Source: an uncultured Eubacteriales bacterium (GTDB lineage: Bacteria > Bacillota > Clostridia > Oscillospirales > CAG-272). From it: a stretch of 25,809 bases of DNA. The translations under genes were made by a program, and so were the position numbers. This document shows, piece by piece, positions 14,951 through 22,623 of the stretch (positions are counted from its first letter, which is position 1; the number at the start of each line of letters is the position of its first letter). Under the pieces are notes generated by a model. That model searched no databases, was not told where the DNA came from, and was given only the letters and a program-made list of their open reading frames with translations. The stretch is taken from assembly GCA_949286815.1 (NCBI GenBank), contig CASEEB010000071.1:1-25809 (forward strand). The letters run 5' to 3'.

Positions 14951-15004
14951 GTTAAATGTAACCGCACAGAGCTATGCTCTCGACGGCATGGAGGTATACA
15001 AATA

Positions 15005-16159
15005 ATGCAAAGCTTTGTCATAAAGCCGAGTATTCACTTCGGCGACAATGCCCTCTCAAGATTGGCTGAAATAGAATATAAAAAAGTGTTTATAATAGCA
15101 GACCCGTTTACAGTCTCAAGCGGGCTGATAAAGTCGGCAACCAAGTATCTTGACGCCGCCGATATAAGTTACACTGTTTATTCCGACGTGGTTCCCGACC
15201 CGTCCATAGAAAAGGTGGTAGAAGGAGTCACGGCTCTGCTTAAGGAAAAATCTCCCTGCATCATTGCCATAGGCGGTGGGTCGGCTATCGACCTTTCAAA
15301 ATGCGTCAGGCAGTTTGCCAATAAAATTGACACTGACTATTATCCGCATTTTATCGCAATCCCCACCACAAGCGGAACGGGCAGCGAAGTTACTTCCTTT
15401 TCGGTAATTACCGACAGGGAAAAAAATATAAAACACGCGATAGTCGATAATTCCCTGTTGCCCGAAGAGGCGATTCTCGACGTGGAAATGGTAAAAAGCG
15501 TGCCCGCTTCCATTACCGCGGACACCGGAATGGACGTAATGACGCACGCTATTGAAGCATATGTAAGCACAAACGCAAACTCCATTTCCGATATGTATGC
15601 CGAAAGAGCCACTCAGCTCTGCAAGAATTACCTTGTACGTTCGTTCAAATATTCCGATACACACGATATTGAGTCAAGAGAAAAAATGCACCTTGCCTCA
15701 AACCTCGCGGGAATTGCGTTTAATTCCGCATCACTCGGAATCAATCACGGTATGGCTCATCAGCTGGGAGCGCAGTTTCACATACCTCACGGACGTGCCA
15801 ACGCCATACTTCTCCCTGTCATTATCGCCTATAACTGCGGCATTGATAAGTACACGAACAACATATCCAATCCCTCATATTGTGTAAAAAAATACGCCGA
15901 CATGGCAAGAGTTATAGGTATAGGAAACTTTAACGACGTATCGTCTGTCAAAGCCCTTATCGATTACATAAAGCACATGCAGCTTGAAATGAACATACCC
16001 ACTCATATAAGCGCCGCGGTTCCGAAGCTTAAGAAAGATGAATATTTCTCCAAAATAGAAACAATGACGGACGCCGCTCTCAAGGACAGGTGTACTCCCA
16101 CAAATCCCCGTACCCCAAAGCCTGAGGAAATTTCAGAGCTTTTTGCAAAGTTGTGGTAA
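15005..16159 (+). CDS. Iron-containing (group III) alcohol dehydrogenase
   Basis: A 384-residue NAD(P)-dependent, metal-dependent alcohol dehydrogenase that interconverts aldehydes and alcohols and regenerates NAD+ during fermentation. The N-terminal dinucleotide domain contains IIAIGGGSAIDLSK (about 90-103) and PTTSGTGSEVT. The C-terminal helical domain contains the metal-binding pattern DTGMDVMTHAIEAYVS, followed by NHGMAHQLGAQFHIPHGRANAILLP with the remaining His ligands. Length matches the family. Sequence style is closest to the PduQ/EutG/butanol dehydrogenase branch; the substrate cannot be decided. GGAGG lies about 10 bases before the ATG. It is a single-gene unit with its own promoter and a strong terminator, and its repeat-containing leader suggests dedicated control. 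Confidence 0.93.
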   Translation: MQSFVIKPSIHFGDNALSRLAEIEYKKVFIIADPFTVSSGLIKSATKYLDAADISYTVYSDVVPDPSIEKVVEGVTALLKEKSPCIIAIGGGSAIDLSKCVRQFANKIDTDYYPHFIAIPTTSGTGSEVTSFSVITDREKNIKHAIVDNSLLPEEAILDVEMVKSVPASITADTGMDVMTHAIEAYVSTNANSISDMYAERATQLCKNYLVRSFKYSDTHDIESREKMHLASNLAGIAFNSASLGINHGMAHQLGAQFHIPHGRANAILLPVIIAYNCGIDKYTNNISNPSYCVKKYADMARVIGIGNFNDVSSVKALIDYIKHMQLEMNIPTHISAAVPKLKKDEYFSKIETMTDAALKDRCTPTNPRTPKPEEISELFAKLW

Positions 16160-16176
16160 TTGTCTGTAAACCAATA

Positions 16177-16205
16177 AAAAATCAGGGCTTCAACCCTGAT
16201 TTTTT
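16177..16205. terminator. Intrinsic bidirectional terminator between alcohol dehydrogenase and DUF1015 gene
   Basis: AAAAATCAGGG pairs with CCCTGATTTTT around a CTTCAA loop. A T-run on one strand and an A-run on the other mean it can stop transcripts from both convergent genes. Confidence 0.92.
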
Positions 16206-16252
16206 CATTTTAAAAATTTTATTTTGTCACATGCCCGATAATCCTTAAAGTG

Positions 16253-17518
16253 TCATTTGATTTTCCGACATTCGATATAAAATCTTTTATCGGCGGCATG
16301 TCCCATTGAAAAGGTTTTTCTGGGCAACGCGCCGTCACAAATTACCGTTTTAAACAGCTCGTTCTTTTTCATTCCGTCAAAGATAAGTCCTATGGCATTC
16401 TTTTTCTCCACAAGCCCTTTTACGCTGTCAACACCGTGTATGTAATCTGTTTTCACATCTCTGTGTTTCTTTGTAAACTCGTCAAGGAAGCTCTGAACAC
16501 TCCCTACCGCAAGATTACTTTCAGGATTTTCTATTATAATTTCCTTAACCTCATTATCTGAAATACATGTTATTTTCTGAGCGGGGATGTCACCTGCACC
16601 CGAACACTTTGCCGCAAATTCCGCAAATTCGGACATAAAAATCTGCTTGTCCGCACCGAAAACCACTCTGTAGATCGGCTCAAACTCAAGCGCGTCGTCA
16701 TGCAGGTTTACCACTTCGCACAAAGCATATCTCGCGGGGTGATTTTTTGCCGTCTCTGCCCCGATTTCCGCTTTGATTTCTTCATACAAAGCCTTCGCGC
16801 TTGCCAGCGAATGATTTCCATCGCCCACGGCAAACAGCAGCGGCGGACAGTCAATGCCGTATTTTTTTCTCATCTCCTCACCCGAAGCGAGTCTGCCGAG
16901 CGCATTATCTATATCCGCCATTCCTTTGCTGTCAATAAACCTGCCGCGGACATGTCCCGCGCCCGCCCAAAGGTCAAAATCATACGCTACGGTATATTTA
17001 TCCGAAATTACGGATATCGGCTCTATAACGGTTTTTTGCGGGTCGTCAATCAACATCATTATGTGCGGCATCTCAAGGACAGCATGTCTTCTCACCTCAA
17101 CCCTCGGAGGTATTCTTTCAAGCACGGTTCCCTCCGTAGCGCGAATCAATGTCTTTGAACCCACATTGTAATCATACATTTCAAGGTCCACAGCCCCCAC
17201 TATCCCGCGTCGTATTTTTCCGTCCGACTGGGTCCTCTCAAGGTAAATCATACTTTGCGGGTGGCATACAAGAACACTCTCCAGATACTCCTTCATCTTG
17301 CGGTTGATGTCGGGTATCCTTTTATCGGATTCAGACAGGAATGCCTCGGGCAGCATCAGATTCAGCGTTGACGGGCTGTCTTTGGCAAACTCATATGCCG
17401 CCTCCCAATACTGAGGTTCGCTTGTGTATTGGTCACAGGCGACAGACGCCCATTTTGTGCCGTCTGTCTTGTCAAAGTCCGGCAGATATATGTCCTGAGG
17501 GATTAAATATCGATTCAT
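16253..17518 (-). CDS. DUF1015 family protein
   Basis: A 421-residue soluble cytoplasmic protein of the DUF1015 family (COG4198). It opens MNRYLIPQDIYLPDFDKTDGTKWASVACDQYTSEPQYW and contains FAVGDGNHSLASAKALYEE, the conserved GDGNHS motif of the family, at about residue 240. The length is normal. The biochemical role is not established to my knowledge. In some Clostridia and Thermotogae these genes sit beside serine-biosynthesis genes (recalled, not checked), but no such neighbour is present here. AAAGGAG lies 7 bases before the ATG. Transcription probably starts about 285 bases upstream, at a consensus promoter that precedes a structured leader. It converges on the alcohol dehydrogenase gene across a shared terminator. 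Confidence 0.9.
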   Translation of the reverse strand: MNRYLIPQDIYLPDFDKTDGTKWASVACDQYTSEPQYWEAAYEFAKDSPSTLNLMLPEAFLSESDKRIPDINRKMKEYLESVLVCHPQSMIYLERTQSDGKIRRGIVGAVDLEMYDYNVGSKTLIRATEGTVLERIPPRVEVRRHAVLEMPHIMMLIDDPQKTVIEPISVISDKYTVAYDFDLWAGAGHVRGRFIDSKGMADIDNALGRLASGEEMRKKYGIDCPPLLFAVGDGNHSLASAKALYEEIKAEIGAETAKNHPARYALCEVVNLHDDALEFEPIYRVVFGADKQIFMSEFAEFAAKCSGAGDIPAQKITCISDNEVKEIIIENPESNLAVGSVQSFLDEFTKKHRDVKTDYIHGVDSVKGLVEKKNAIGLIFDGMKKNELFKTVICDGALPRKTFSMGHAADKRFYIECRKIK

Positions 17519-17585
17519 AAATATTCTCCTTTATGATACGGCGACGCATTTTAAACTTTAAACAACACCGACCGCCGTTCAATAA

Positions 17586-17673
17586 GGGGCTAAGCCCCGT
17601 CATTCTACGTTTTCAGTGGGAGATTTATCTCCCCGCTGAAAAAATCAAGCGTCACCCGCCTTCTTTTGAGGCG
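17586..17673 (-). promoter_or_regulatory. Three-hairpin structured leader of the DUF1015 transcript
   Basis: Three hairpins lie in a row. GGGGC/GCCCC is at 17586-17598. A 14-pair stem with one bulged C is at 17610-17642, with arms beginning TTTTCAGTGGGAGA and a TTTA loop. CGCCT/AGGCG is at 17657-17673. No T-tract follows any of them on the minus strand, so they are not simple terminators. They lie in the predicted 285-base 5' leader of the DUF1015 gene. It may be a structured RNA or a small palindromic repeat element. Confidence 0.5.
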
Positions 17674-17809
17674 AGAGATATCTTAATTCAGTTATATTTC
17701 ACTTTTGACGTCATATTCAGAAAGAAAACCCGGGCACGTCATTCAACCCCAAAGATTATGGAGCCGGCTAAACTCGATATGTGATTTTCCAAATAAAAGC
17801 ATCGTATAC

Positions 17810-17838
17810 ATTATATAATAATAATAAAAAATTGTCAA
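17810..17838 (-). promoter_or_regulatory. Consensus sigma-A promoter of the DUF1015 gene
   Basis: On the minus strand a perfect TTGACA (17838-17833), a 17-base spacer and a perfect TATAAT (17815-17810). The -10 element is followed directly by GTATAC, as at the alcohol dehydrogenase promoter (14838-14849). Confidence 0.85.
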
Positions 17839-17944
17839 TGTTCTCTTTTTATCAACATCCTCTGACCCGCAGACAAATTTTTTACCCATTGCACAAAAGC
17901 AAAAATAAATAAATATTGAGAGCATAATTCACAAACGCCGATTA

Positions 17945-17974
17945 TTTACAAATTATCAATGTGGAATTTGTAAA
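17945..17974. repeat. Perfect inverted repeat upstream of the aspartate kinase promoter
   Basis: TTTACAAATT (17945-17954) and AATTTGTAAA (17965-17974) are exact reverse complements separated by 10 bases. The element lies 40 bases before the -35 box and is a possible operator for a dimeric regulator. Confidence 0.5.
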
Positions 17975-18013
17975 CAAACTTTTTGCGTGACAAAACTTTT
18001 TTGCTTTAATCTA

Positions 18014-18042
18014 TTGACAAAAGTCAAAATTTTTCATATAAT
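18014..18042 (+). promoter_or_regulatory. Consensus sigma-A promoter of the aspartate kinase gene
   Basis: A perfect TTGACA (18014-18019), a 17-base spacer and a perfect TATAAT (18037-18042). The start should be near 18049, leaving a leader of about 142 bases. Confidence 0.85.
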
Positions 18043-18190
18043 TAATTATTATGTGTTCCGTAAAATGATACTGCCGCTCACTTTTCGCGGCGATTATTTT
18101 GACTTTCATGTATTAAAAAATAATTTCAAGACAAGTAATATGTATAATGTATATAAGACTTGCCGTTAAAAAGAAAGGTTCAGATTTGCA

Positions 18191-19519
18191 ATGAATGTTA
18201 AGGTAGTTAAATTCGGAGGTTCGTCACTGGCGGACGCCGAGCACTTCAGGCAGGTCGCCCAAATTATAAAGGCAGACCCCTCTCGCAGATATGTCGTTCC
18301 CTCCGCCCCCGGCAAAAGATTCGGCTCCGACATCAAAGTTACCGATATGCTCTACAAATGCTACGAGCTTATCAGAGAACGCGCGGGCATGGAGGTTATA
18401 GAAAAGCAATACTCACAGATAGTGCAAAGATATGAAAACATAATAAAAGAGCTTGGATTGGATTTTGACATGTCCGGCGAATTTGAATATGTAAAAAACG
18501 CCATGCTGCACAGTTCCGGAAGAGACTACGCCGCAAGCCGCGGCGAATATCTCAACGGAATCATACTCGCGAAATATCTGGGATTTTATTTTATTGACGC
18601 GGAAAGCGTAATTTTCTTCCGCGAAAACGGCACTTTTGACGAGGAAAAGACAAACGAGGTATTGTCCGCCGAACTCAAACTGCACGAATACGCCGTAATT
18701 CCCGGCTTTTACGGCTGTATGCCCAACGGAACCATAAAGACCTTTTCAAGAGGCGGCTCAGATATAACCGGCTCTATTGTGGCGCGCGCGGCACAGGCGG
18801 ATCTGTATGAAAACTGGACAGATGTATCGGGATTTCTGATGACCGACCCCAGAATAGTGGAAAATCCGTGCACAATCGACACCATAACTTACCGCGAACT
18901 GCGCGAGCTTTCGTATATGGGCGCCACGGTGCTCCACGAAGACGCGATCTTTCCGGTGAGATACGCCGGCATTCCGATAAATATAAGAAATACCAACAGA
19001 CCTGAGGACAGGGGAACAATGATAGTGGCAAACGCCGAGAGCTACGACAAAGAACACATCATCACAGGTATTGCCGGCAAAAAAGGTTTTTCGGTCATAA
19101 CCATAGAAAAAGATATGATGAATGCCGAAATAGGCTTCGGCAGAAAAGTGCTTGAAGTGCTTGAGGACTTCGGGCTTTCATTTGAGCATCTTCCCTCCGG
19201 CATAGACACCATGAGCATTCTGCTGTCCACAGCGGCACTCGACAGCTGCAAGGAAAAGGTACTCGGAGCAATCAACAGCGTAACTTCTCCCGACAGCCTA
19301 ACCGTTGAGGACGGCGTTGCCCTTATTGCCATTGTCGGCCGCGGAATGATTAAAGCCAAAGGTACTGCGGCAAGAGTGTTTGACGCAATATCAAACTCAA
19401 ACGTCAATATCCGTATGATAGACCAGGGTTCCTGCGAACTCAATATCATTGTAGGCATAGACGAAAACGATTTTGAGACCGCGATTTCCGCGATATACAG
19501 GGAATTTGTAAAAAAATAA
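18191..19519 (+). CDS. Aspartate kinase
   Basis: A 442-residue enzyme that phosphorylates L-aspartate with ATP, the first step towards lysine, threonine, methionine and diaminopimelate for the cell wall. The N-terminal kinase domain has VVKFGGSSLAD (substrate and nucleotide binding), HSSGRDYAASRGEYLNG and FSRGGSDITGSIVARA. The C-terminal part (about 290-442) holds two ACT domains, seen as ITIEKDMMNAEIGFGRKVLEVLEDFGLS and VGRGMIKAKGTAARVFDAISNSNVNIRMIDQGS, which normally bind an inhibiting amino acid. Allosteric feedback is therefore likely. The ATG at 18191 follows AAAGG at 12 bases. It is a one-gene transcript with a consensus promoter and a terminator; it is not clustered with other lysine-pathway genes here. 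It is a stand-alone kinase without a homoserine dehydrogenase domain. Confidence 0.95.
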   Translation: MNVKVVKFGGSSLADAEHFRQVAQIIKADPSRRYVVPSAPGKRFGSDIKVTDMLYKCYELIRERAGMEVIEKQYSQIVQRYENIIKELGLDFDMSGEFEYVKNAMLHSSGRDYAASRGEYLNGIILAKYLGFYFIDAESVIFFRENGTFDEEKTNEVLSAELKLHEYAVIPGFYGCMPNGTIKTFSRGGSDITGSIVARAAQADLYENWTDVSGFLMTDPRIVENPCTIDTITYRELRELSYMGATVLHEDAIFPVRYAGIPINIRNTNRPEDRGTMIVANAESYDKEHIITGIAGKKGFSVITIEKDMMNAEIGFGRKVLEVLEDFGLSFEHLPSGIDTMSILLSTAALDSCKEKVLGAINSVTSPDSLTVEDGVALIAIVGRGMIKAKGTAARVFDAISNSNVNIRMIDQGSCELNIIVGIDENDFETAISAIYREFVKK

Positions 19520-19534
19520 AATAAGAAGAAAATG

Positions 19535-19588
19535 AACTCCCGTCAAAACAGACTGAAACAAGTCTTTTTCAAAGGGAGTTTTGTTTTT
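19535..19588 (+). terminator. Intrinsic terminator after aspartate kinase
   Basis: AACTCCC (19535-19541) pairs with GGGAGTT (19574-19580), enclosing a second small hairpin (AGACT/AGTCT). It is followed by TTGTTTTT. It separates the gene from the convergent GH39 gene. Confidence 0.8.
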
Positions 19589-19667
19589 ATTTGCAGATTA
19601 TTTTTTAAAAGTCGATTACATATGCTTAATCTAAGGTTTCAACCGCCTCGTATGTGTAGATGAGTAA

Positions 19668-21002
19668 TTACCGCATATTGTAAATCGCCACCGCGGTCGC
19701 GTACGGCGGAATTTTTAATGAATCACCGTCAGAGGATACGGGCTCAAGCCGAACAGTCTCATCAAGCAACAGAAAATCACACATATCCGCTTCACCGACG
19801 GATATTTTGACAATTTTCTCGGATTCGGAAGTATTTACAAGCATCACAGCCGATTTCTTTTCCGCCTTTCCGTATGCCGCAAGTGCAAATACGCCGCCCT
19901 CACCGTTTTCTTTAACCTCACACAGGCACTCGTCTTCCAGTCTGTAAAGCATATTGAAGGCTTTAAAGCTGTAAAACGCCGAAAACGGGGTTTTGGTAAG
20001 CGGGTCAAACATTCCCCCATATGAGGTATTTATCTGCCCGTCATAATACATCATCATATCTATTGAAGTGTCGTGCAGACGTATCATCATTTCGGAAATG
20101 CGGGCGGCGTCTATGAGTTTGCCTCTGTCATATATCCCCGGATTCCATTCGTTGAATATGCTTTCCGTGTCTTTGAAGCCGTATTTGTCAAGCATCTCTC
20201 TGGCATACGAGGCATACGCGATATTTTCCTCAACACCCGAATACGAGTGCCATGAGAAGAAATCAAGCGGAGCCCTGCCTGCTTGCGAAGTAATATGCTC
20301 AAGGAAGCCCTCAAAAAACTCGATAAAATATTCTGTCCTGGTCGAAATATGCGCCGTAGTGTCGGGATTGGCGTTCAGAATCTCATAAAATCCGCACGAG
20401 GCGTATCCTCCGACCTTGATATCCGGAAATACTTTTTTCAAATGGTTTGCCGTAATTGTATAAAGCTCGTAATACTGCTCCCTGTTTCCGTTCCACATAG
20501 GATTTTCCGACATATCGGGCTGATTGTCCGGCTCGTTCCATATCTCCCAATAGGTTATCCCCATGTGATATCCGTCAGCCCATCCGCAATTGTAATGCGC
20601 GATTATATGTTCGCATACTCTCGCCCACTTATAAGGGTCCTTGGGAGGATTTATATGTACCGGTCTTATGTGGCGGTAATTCTCTATGCTGCAACCGAGA
20701 CGATAGAAAGGCTCCGAACCCTGCGCCTTGATATTCTCAAGTAAATAATCGGTAAATTCAAACCGATATGACTCAGGTAAATTTTCATCGGCGTCCGGAT
20801 TTGTGAATATATTGTCTATATCGACAAACACCGTACCCCCGAATTCGCCGCCGGTATCGTGAAGCCTTGAATAAGGTATTCCCGCCTCGCCCCAATAGTG
20901 CATCTGCTTCATTGAAAGCCCGTTAATCGGGCAATTGTTCGCGCAATGCATAGGTTTTATCTTACCTTTGATTTTACTTGCATCGACCTTTATTTCGATC
21001 AT
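19668..21002 (-). CDS. Glycoside hydrolase family 39-like enzyme (beta-xylosidase type)
   Basis: A 444-residue (beta/alpha)8 glycosidase related to GH39 beta-xylosidases and alpha-L-iduronidase. The acid/base glutamate is in YWEIWNEPDNQPD (Glu157). The nucleophile is in SIFNEWNPGIYD (Glu285), at the expected spacing of the clan A fold. SRLHDTGGEFGG near the N-terminus and FFSWHSYS also fit. The last ~90 residues form a beta-sandwich (CEVKENGEGGVFALAAYG... to the end). There is no signal peptide, so it acts inside the cell on imported oligosaccharides; the natural substrate is unknown. AGGA lies about 12 bases before the ATG. It follows truB by 42 bases with no terminator, an unusual partner for tRNA modification genes. 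Confidence 0.88.
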   Translation of the reverse strand: MIEIKVDASKIKGKIKPMHCANNCPINGLSMKQMHYWGEAGIPYSRLHDTGGEFGGTVFVDIDNIFTNPDADENLPESYRFEFTDYLLENIKAQGSEPFYRLGCSIENYRHIRPVHINPPKDPYKWARVCEHIIAHYNCGWADGYHMGITYWEIWNEPDNQPDMSENPMWNGNREQYYELYTITANHLKKVFPDIKVGGYASCGFYEILNANPDTTAHISTRTEYFIEFFEGFLEHITSQAGRAPLDFFSWHSYSGVEENIAYASYAREMLDKYGFKDTESIFNEWNPGIYDRGKLIDAARISEMMIRLHDTSIDMMMYYDGQINTSYGGMFDPLTKTPFSAFYSFKAFNMLYRLEDECLCEVKENGEGGVFALAAYGKAEKKSAVMLVNTSESEKIVKISVGEADMCDFLLLDETVRLEPVSSDGDSLKIPPYATAVAIYNMR

Positions 21003-21044
21003 AATTTATTACCGTCCTGTTTGATAAATGATATTTAATACCTG

Positions 21045-21971
21045 TTACAGTCTGAAAATCTTAACAGATTTTACCGCGCTTCCCTCTTCATACATACCTA
21101 TCTCACCCAACGCAAAAAACACGCCGCTCCTGTCACATACACAAAGCTTTTCACCGCATTTGAAATCCGTACCGAGCTTTTTCTGATATACAGGGCAGCC
21201 GCTCCTGAACAGCCGTTCGTAAAATCCGCTCAAATTTATCGAAGGTAGGTCTGTAAAAAGAGTCTGCACATCAAACAAAGCCTCTCTTCTCTGCTGAGGA
21301 TCCATCTCGGACAGCTCCTCAAGCGTATAAGCCTGTTCAATGCTTATGCCGTTTGCGTAAGTTCTGCGAAGCGACGCCATAACCCCGCCGCAGCCTAAAC
21401 TTTTACCGATATCGGCGCACAGAGTCCGTATATACGTTCCTCCGGAGCATGTGACGTCGAGCAAATACTCGGACGGGTTATCGGTACGCATACAGTCGAT
21501 TGAAAAAATCTCTATCTCCCTGCTTTGTCTTTCCACGGTAATTCCCCGGCGCGCAAGGTCATAAAGCTTTTCGCCGCCAAGCTTAAGAGCCGAATACATG
21601 GGGGGAGTCTGCATTATTTTCCCGGAGAAATTCCGAACTGTCCCGCAGACTTCACTGTATTCGGGAAGTCTGCCGCCATACTCGTTCAAAACCGTGCCGG
21701 TGATATCCTCGGTATCGGTTTCAAGTCCTAAGCGCAGGGTCGCCGTGTAGCTTTTTCTTCCGCCGCTTACAAATTCACATGCCTTTGCCGCTCTGCCGAC
21801 CAGCACAACAAGCACTCCGGTCGCCATTGGGTCAAGCGTTCCGGTATGACCCACGCGCGAGGTTTCGTAAAGCGTTCTGATCTTATTTATCACATCGTGG
21901 GACGTAAAACCCTGTGGCTTGTCAATAGCTACAATACCGCCCGGAAGATTGTCATTCTCAGTTCGCCTCAT
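21045..21971 (-). CDS. truB: tRNA pseudouridine(55) synthase TruB
   Basis: A 308-residue enzyme that converts U55 to pseudouridine in the T-loop of tRNAs. The N-terminal motif GGIVAIDKPQGFTSHDV is characteristic. The catalytic region VGHTGTLDPMATGVLVVLVG contains the conserved Asp. GRKSYTATLRLGLETDTEDITG and CSGGTYIRTLCADIG are further TruB motifs. The length is typical. The ATG at 21971 lies one base after the trmB stop codon, and its ribosome site (GAGGTGA) is inside the end of trmB, so the two are translationally coupled. In many Firmicutes truB sits beside rbfA and ribF; that context is absent here. Confidence 0.96.
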   Translation of the reverse strand: MRRTENDNLPGGIVAIDKPQGFTSHDVINKIRTLYETSRVGHTGTLDPMATGVLVVLVGRAAKACEFVSGGRKSYTATLRLGLETDTEDITGTVLNEYGGRLPEYSEVCGTVRNFSGKIMQTPPMYSALKLGGEKLYDLARRGITVERQSREIEIFSIDCMRTDNPSEYLLDVTCSGGTYIRTLCADIGKSLGCGGVMASLRRTYANGISIEQAYTLEELSEMDPQQRREALFDVQTLFTDLPSINLSGFYERLFRSGCPVYQKKLGTDFKCGEKLCVCDRSGVFFALGEIGMYEEGSAVKSVKIFRL

Positions 21972-21972
21972 C

Positions 21973-22623
21973 TCAGAATCTCACCTCAGCCATATATATC
22001 GGGAAACCCTTTTCCGAAAAGCTCATCTCATACTCGGTCATTATATTCTCGTCCGCTCTGTCCGATCGGTGCAGATCCCTGCTCATCCAGACAACCTCAA
22101 GGTCGCACAGCGCAAACTGCTCCAGACTGAAAGTGAAAAGCCCCTCGTTGTCCGTTTTGAAATAAAGCGTTCCGCCGGGTTTTAAAATTCTTTTGTATTT
22201 TTCCAGAAAATTTATATGTGTAAGTCTTCTTTTGGCGTGTCCCGCCTTCGGCCACGGGTCGCTGAAATTGAGAAACAAAAAATCCACACTGTGTTCGGGA
22301 AACCACTCGTTCAGATTGTCGGCGTTTCCGATGACAAATCTGAGATTGTCCGGACGGGCGTCTTTCTGCCGCATGGCTTTTTCAAGCGCTACACAGCAGA
22401 CGTCGGGGACTTTCTCCATGGCAATCAGATTAATATCATGTCTCTTTTGCGCCATTCCTACCGCAAAATTTCCCTTTCCGCAGCCTATCTCAAGCGCCAG
22501 CGGCAAACTCCTGTCGGGAAACGCAAACACAGGATCGTTCATCAGCATTTCGGGATTCCCTATCAGCAAATCCGAGCAGGCCGAAATGCGCTCGTCTCTG
22601 TGCTTCTTTTTTCTCATTCTCAT
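21973..22623 (-). CDS. trmB: tRNA (guanine-N7-)-methyltransferase TrmB
   Basis: A 216-residue SAM-dependent methyltransferase that makes m7G46 in tRNA variable loops. The SAM-binding motif ALEIGCGKGNFAVGMA is at about 43-58. The family signature LNFSDPWPKAGHAKRRLTHINFL is present, with the catalytic Asp in DPWPK. FKTDNEGLF and the C-terminal TEYEMSFSEKGFPIYMAEVRF also match. The length is normal. The start overlaps the stop of the upstream secreted-protein gene in an ATGA arrangement, so translation is coupled. A second ATG two codons later is possible. AGAGGA lies about 10 bases upstream. Confidence 0.96.
   Translation of the reverse strand: MRMRKKKHRDERISACSDLLIGNPEMLMNDPVFAFPDRSLPLALEIGCGKGNFAVGMAQKRHDINLIAMEKVPDVCCVALEKAMRQKDARPDNLRFVIGNADNLNEWFPEHSVDFLFLNFSDPWPKAGHAKRRLTHINFLEKYKRILKPGGTLYFKTDNEGLFTFSLEQFALCDLEVVWMSRDLHRSDRADENIMTEYEMSFSEKGFPIYMAEVRF

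Larger units (their letters stand above)
14692..15004. other. Intergenic leader region of the alcohol dehydrogenase
   Basis: This 313-base gap starts with an imperfect hairpin (TCACAT near 14703 with ATGTGA near 14731). It then has an AT-rich stretch, the promoter at 14815-14843, a direct repeat (14840-14863 and 14926-14950) and a perfect 9-pair hairpin between the two copies (14895-14917). GGAGG at 14991-14995 serves the next gene. I see no coding sequence. Confidence 0.6.
17519..18190. other. Divergent intergenic region: structured DUF1015 leader and two promoters
   Basis: A 672-base region with no credible gene. From left to right it holds three consecutive hairpins in the DUF1015 leader (17586-17673) and the minus-strand promoter (17810-17838). 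An AT-rich spacer follows, then a 10-base perfect inverted repeat (17945-17974), the plus-strand promoter (18014-18042) and the aspartate kinase leader with a GCCGC/GCGGC hairpin near 18073-18092. I looked for a lysine riboswitch in front of the aspartate kinase and did not recognise one. Confidence 0.6.

Noticed and set aside
17987..18169. A 60-residue frame across the aspartate kinase promoter
   Set aside because: It contains the consensus promoter itself and has no ribosome site.
18049..18190. Lysine riboswitch in the aspartate kinase leader
   Set aside because: The leader is too short and I cannot find the conserved core; only a small GCCGC/GCGGC hairpin is visible.
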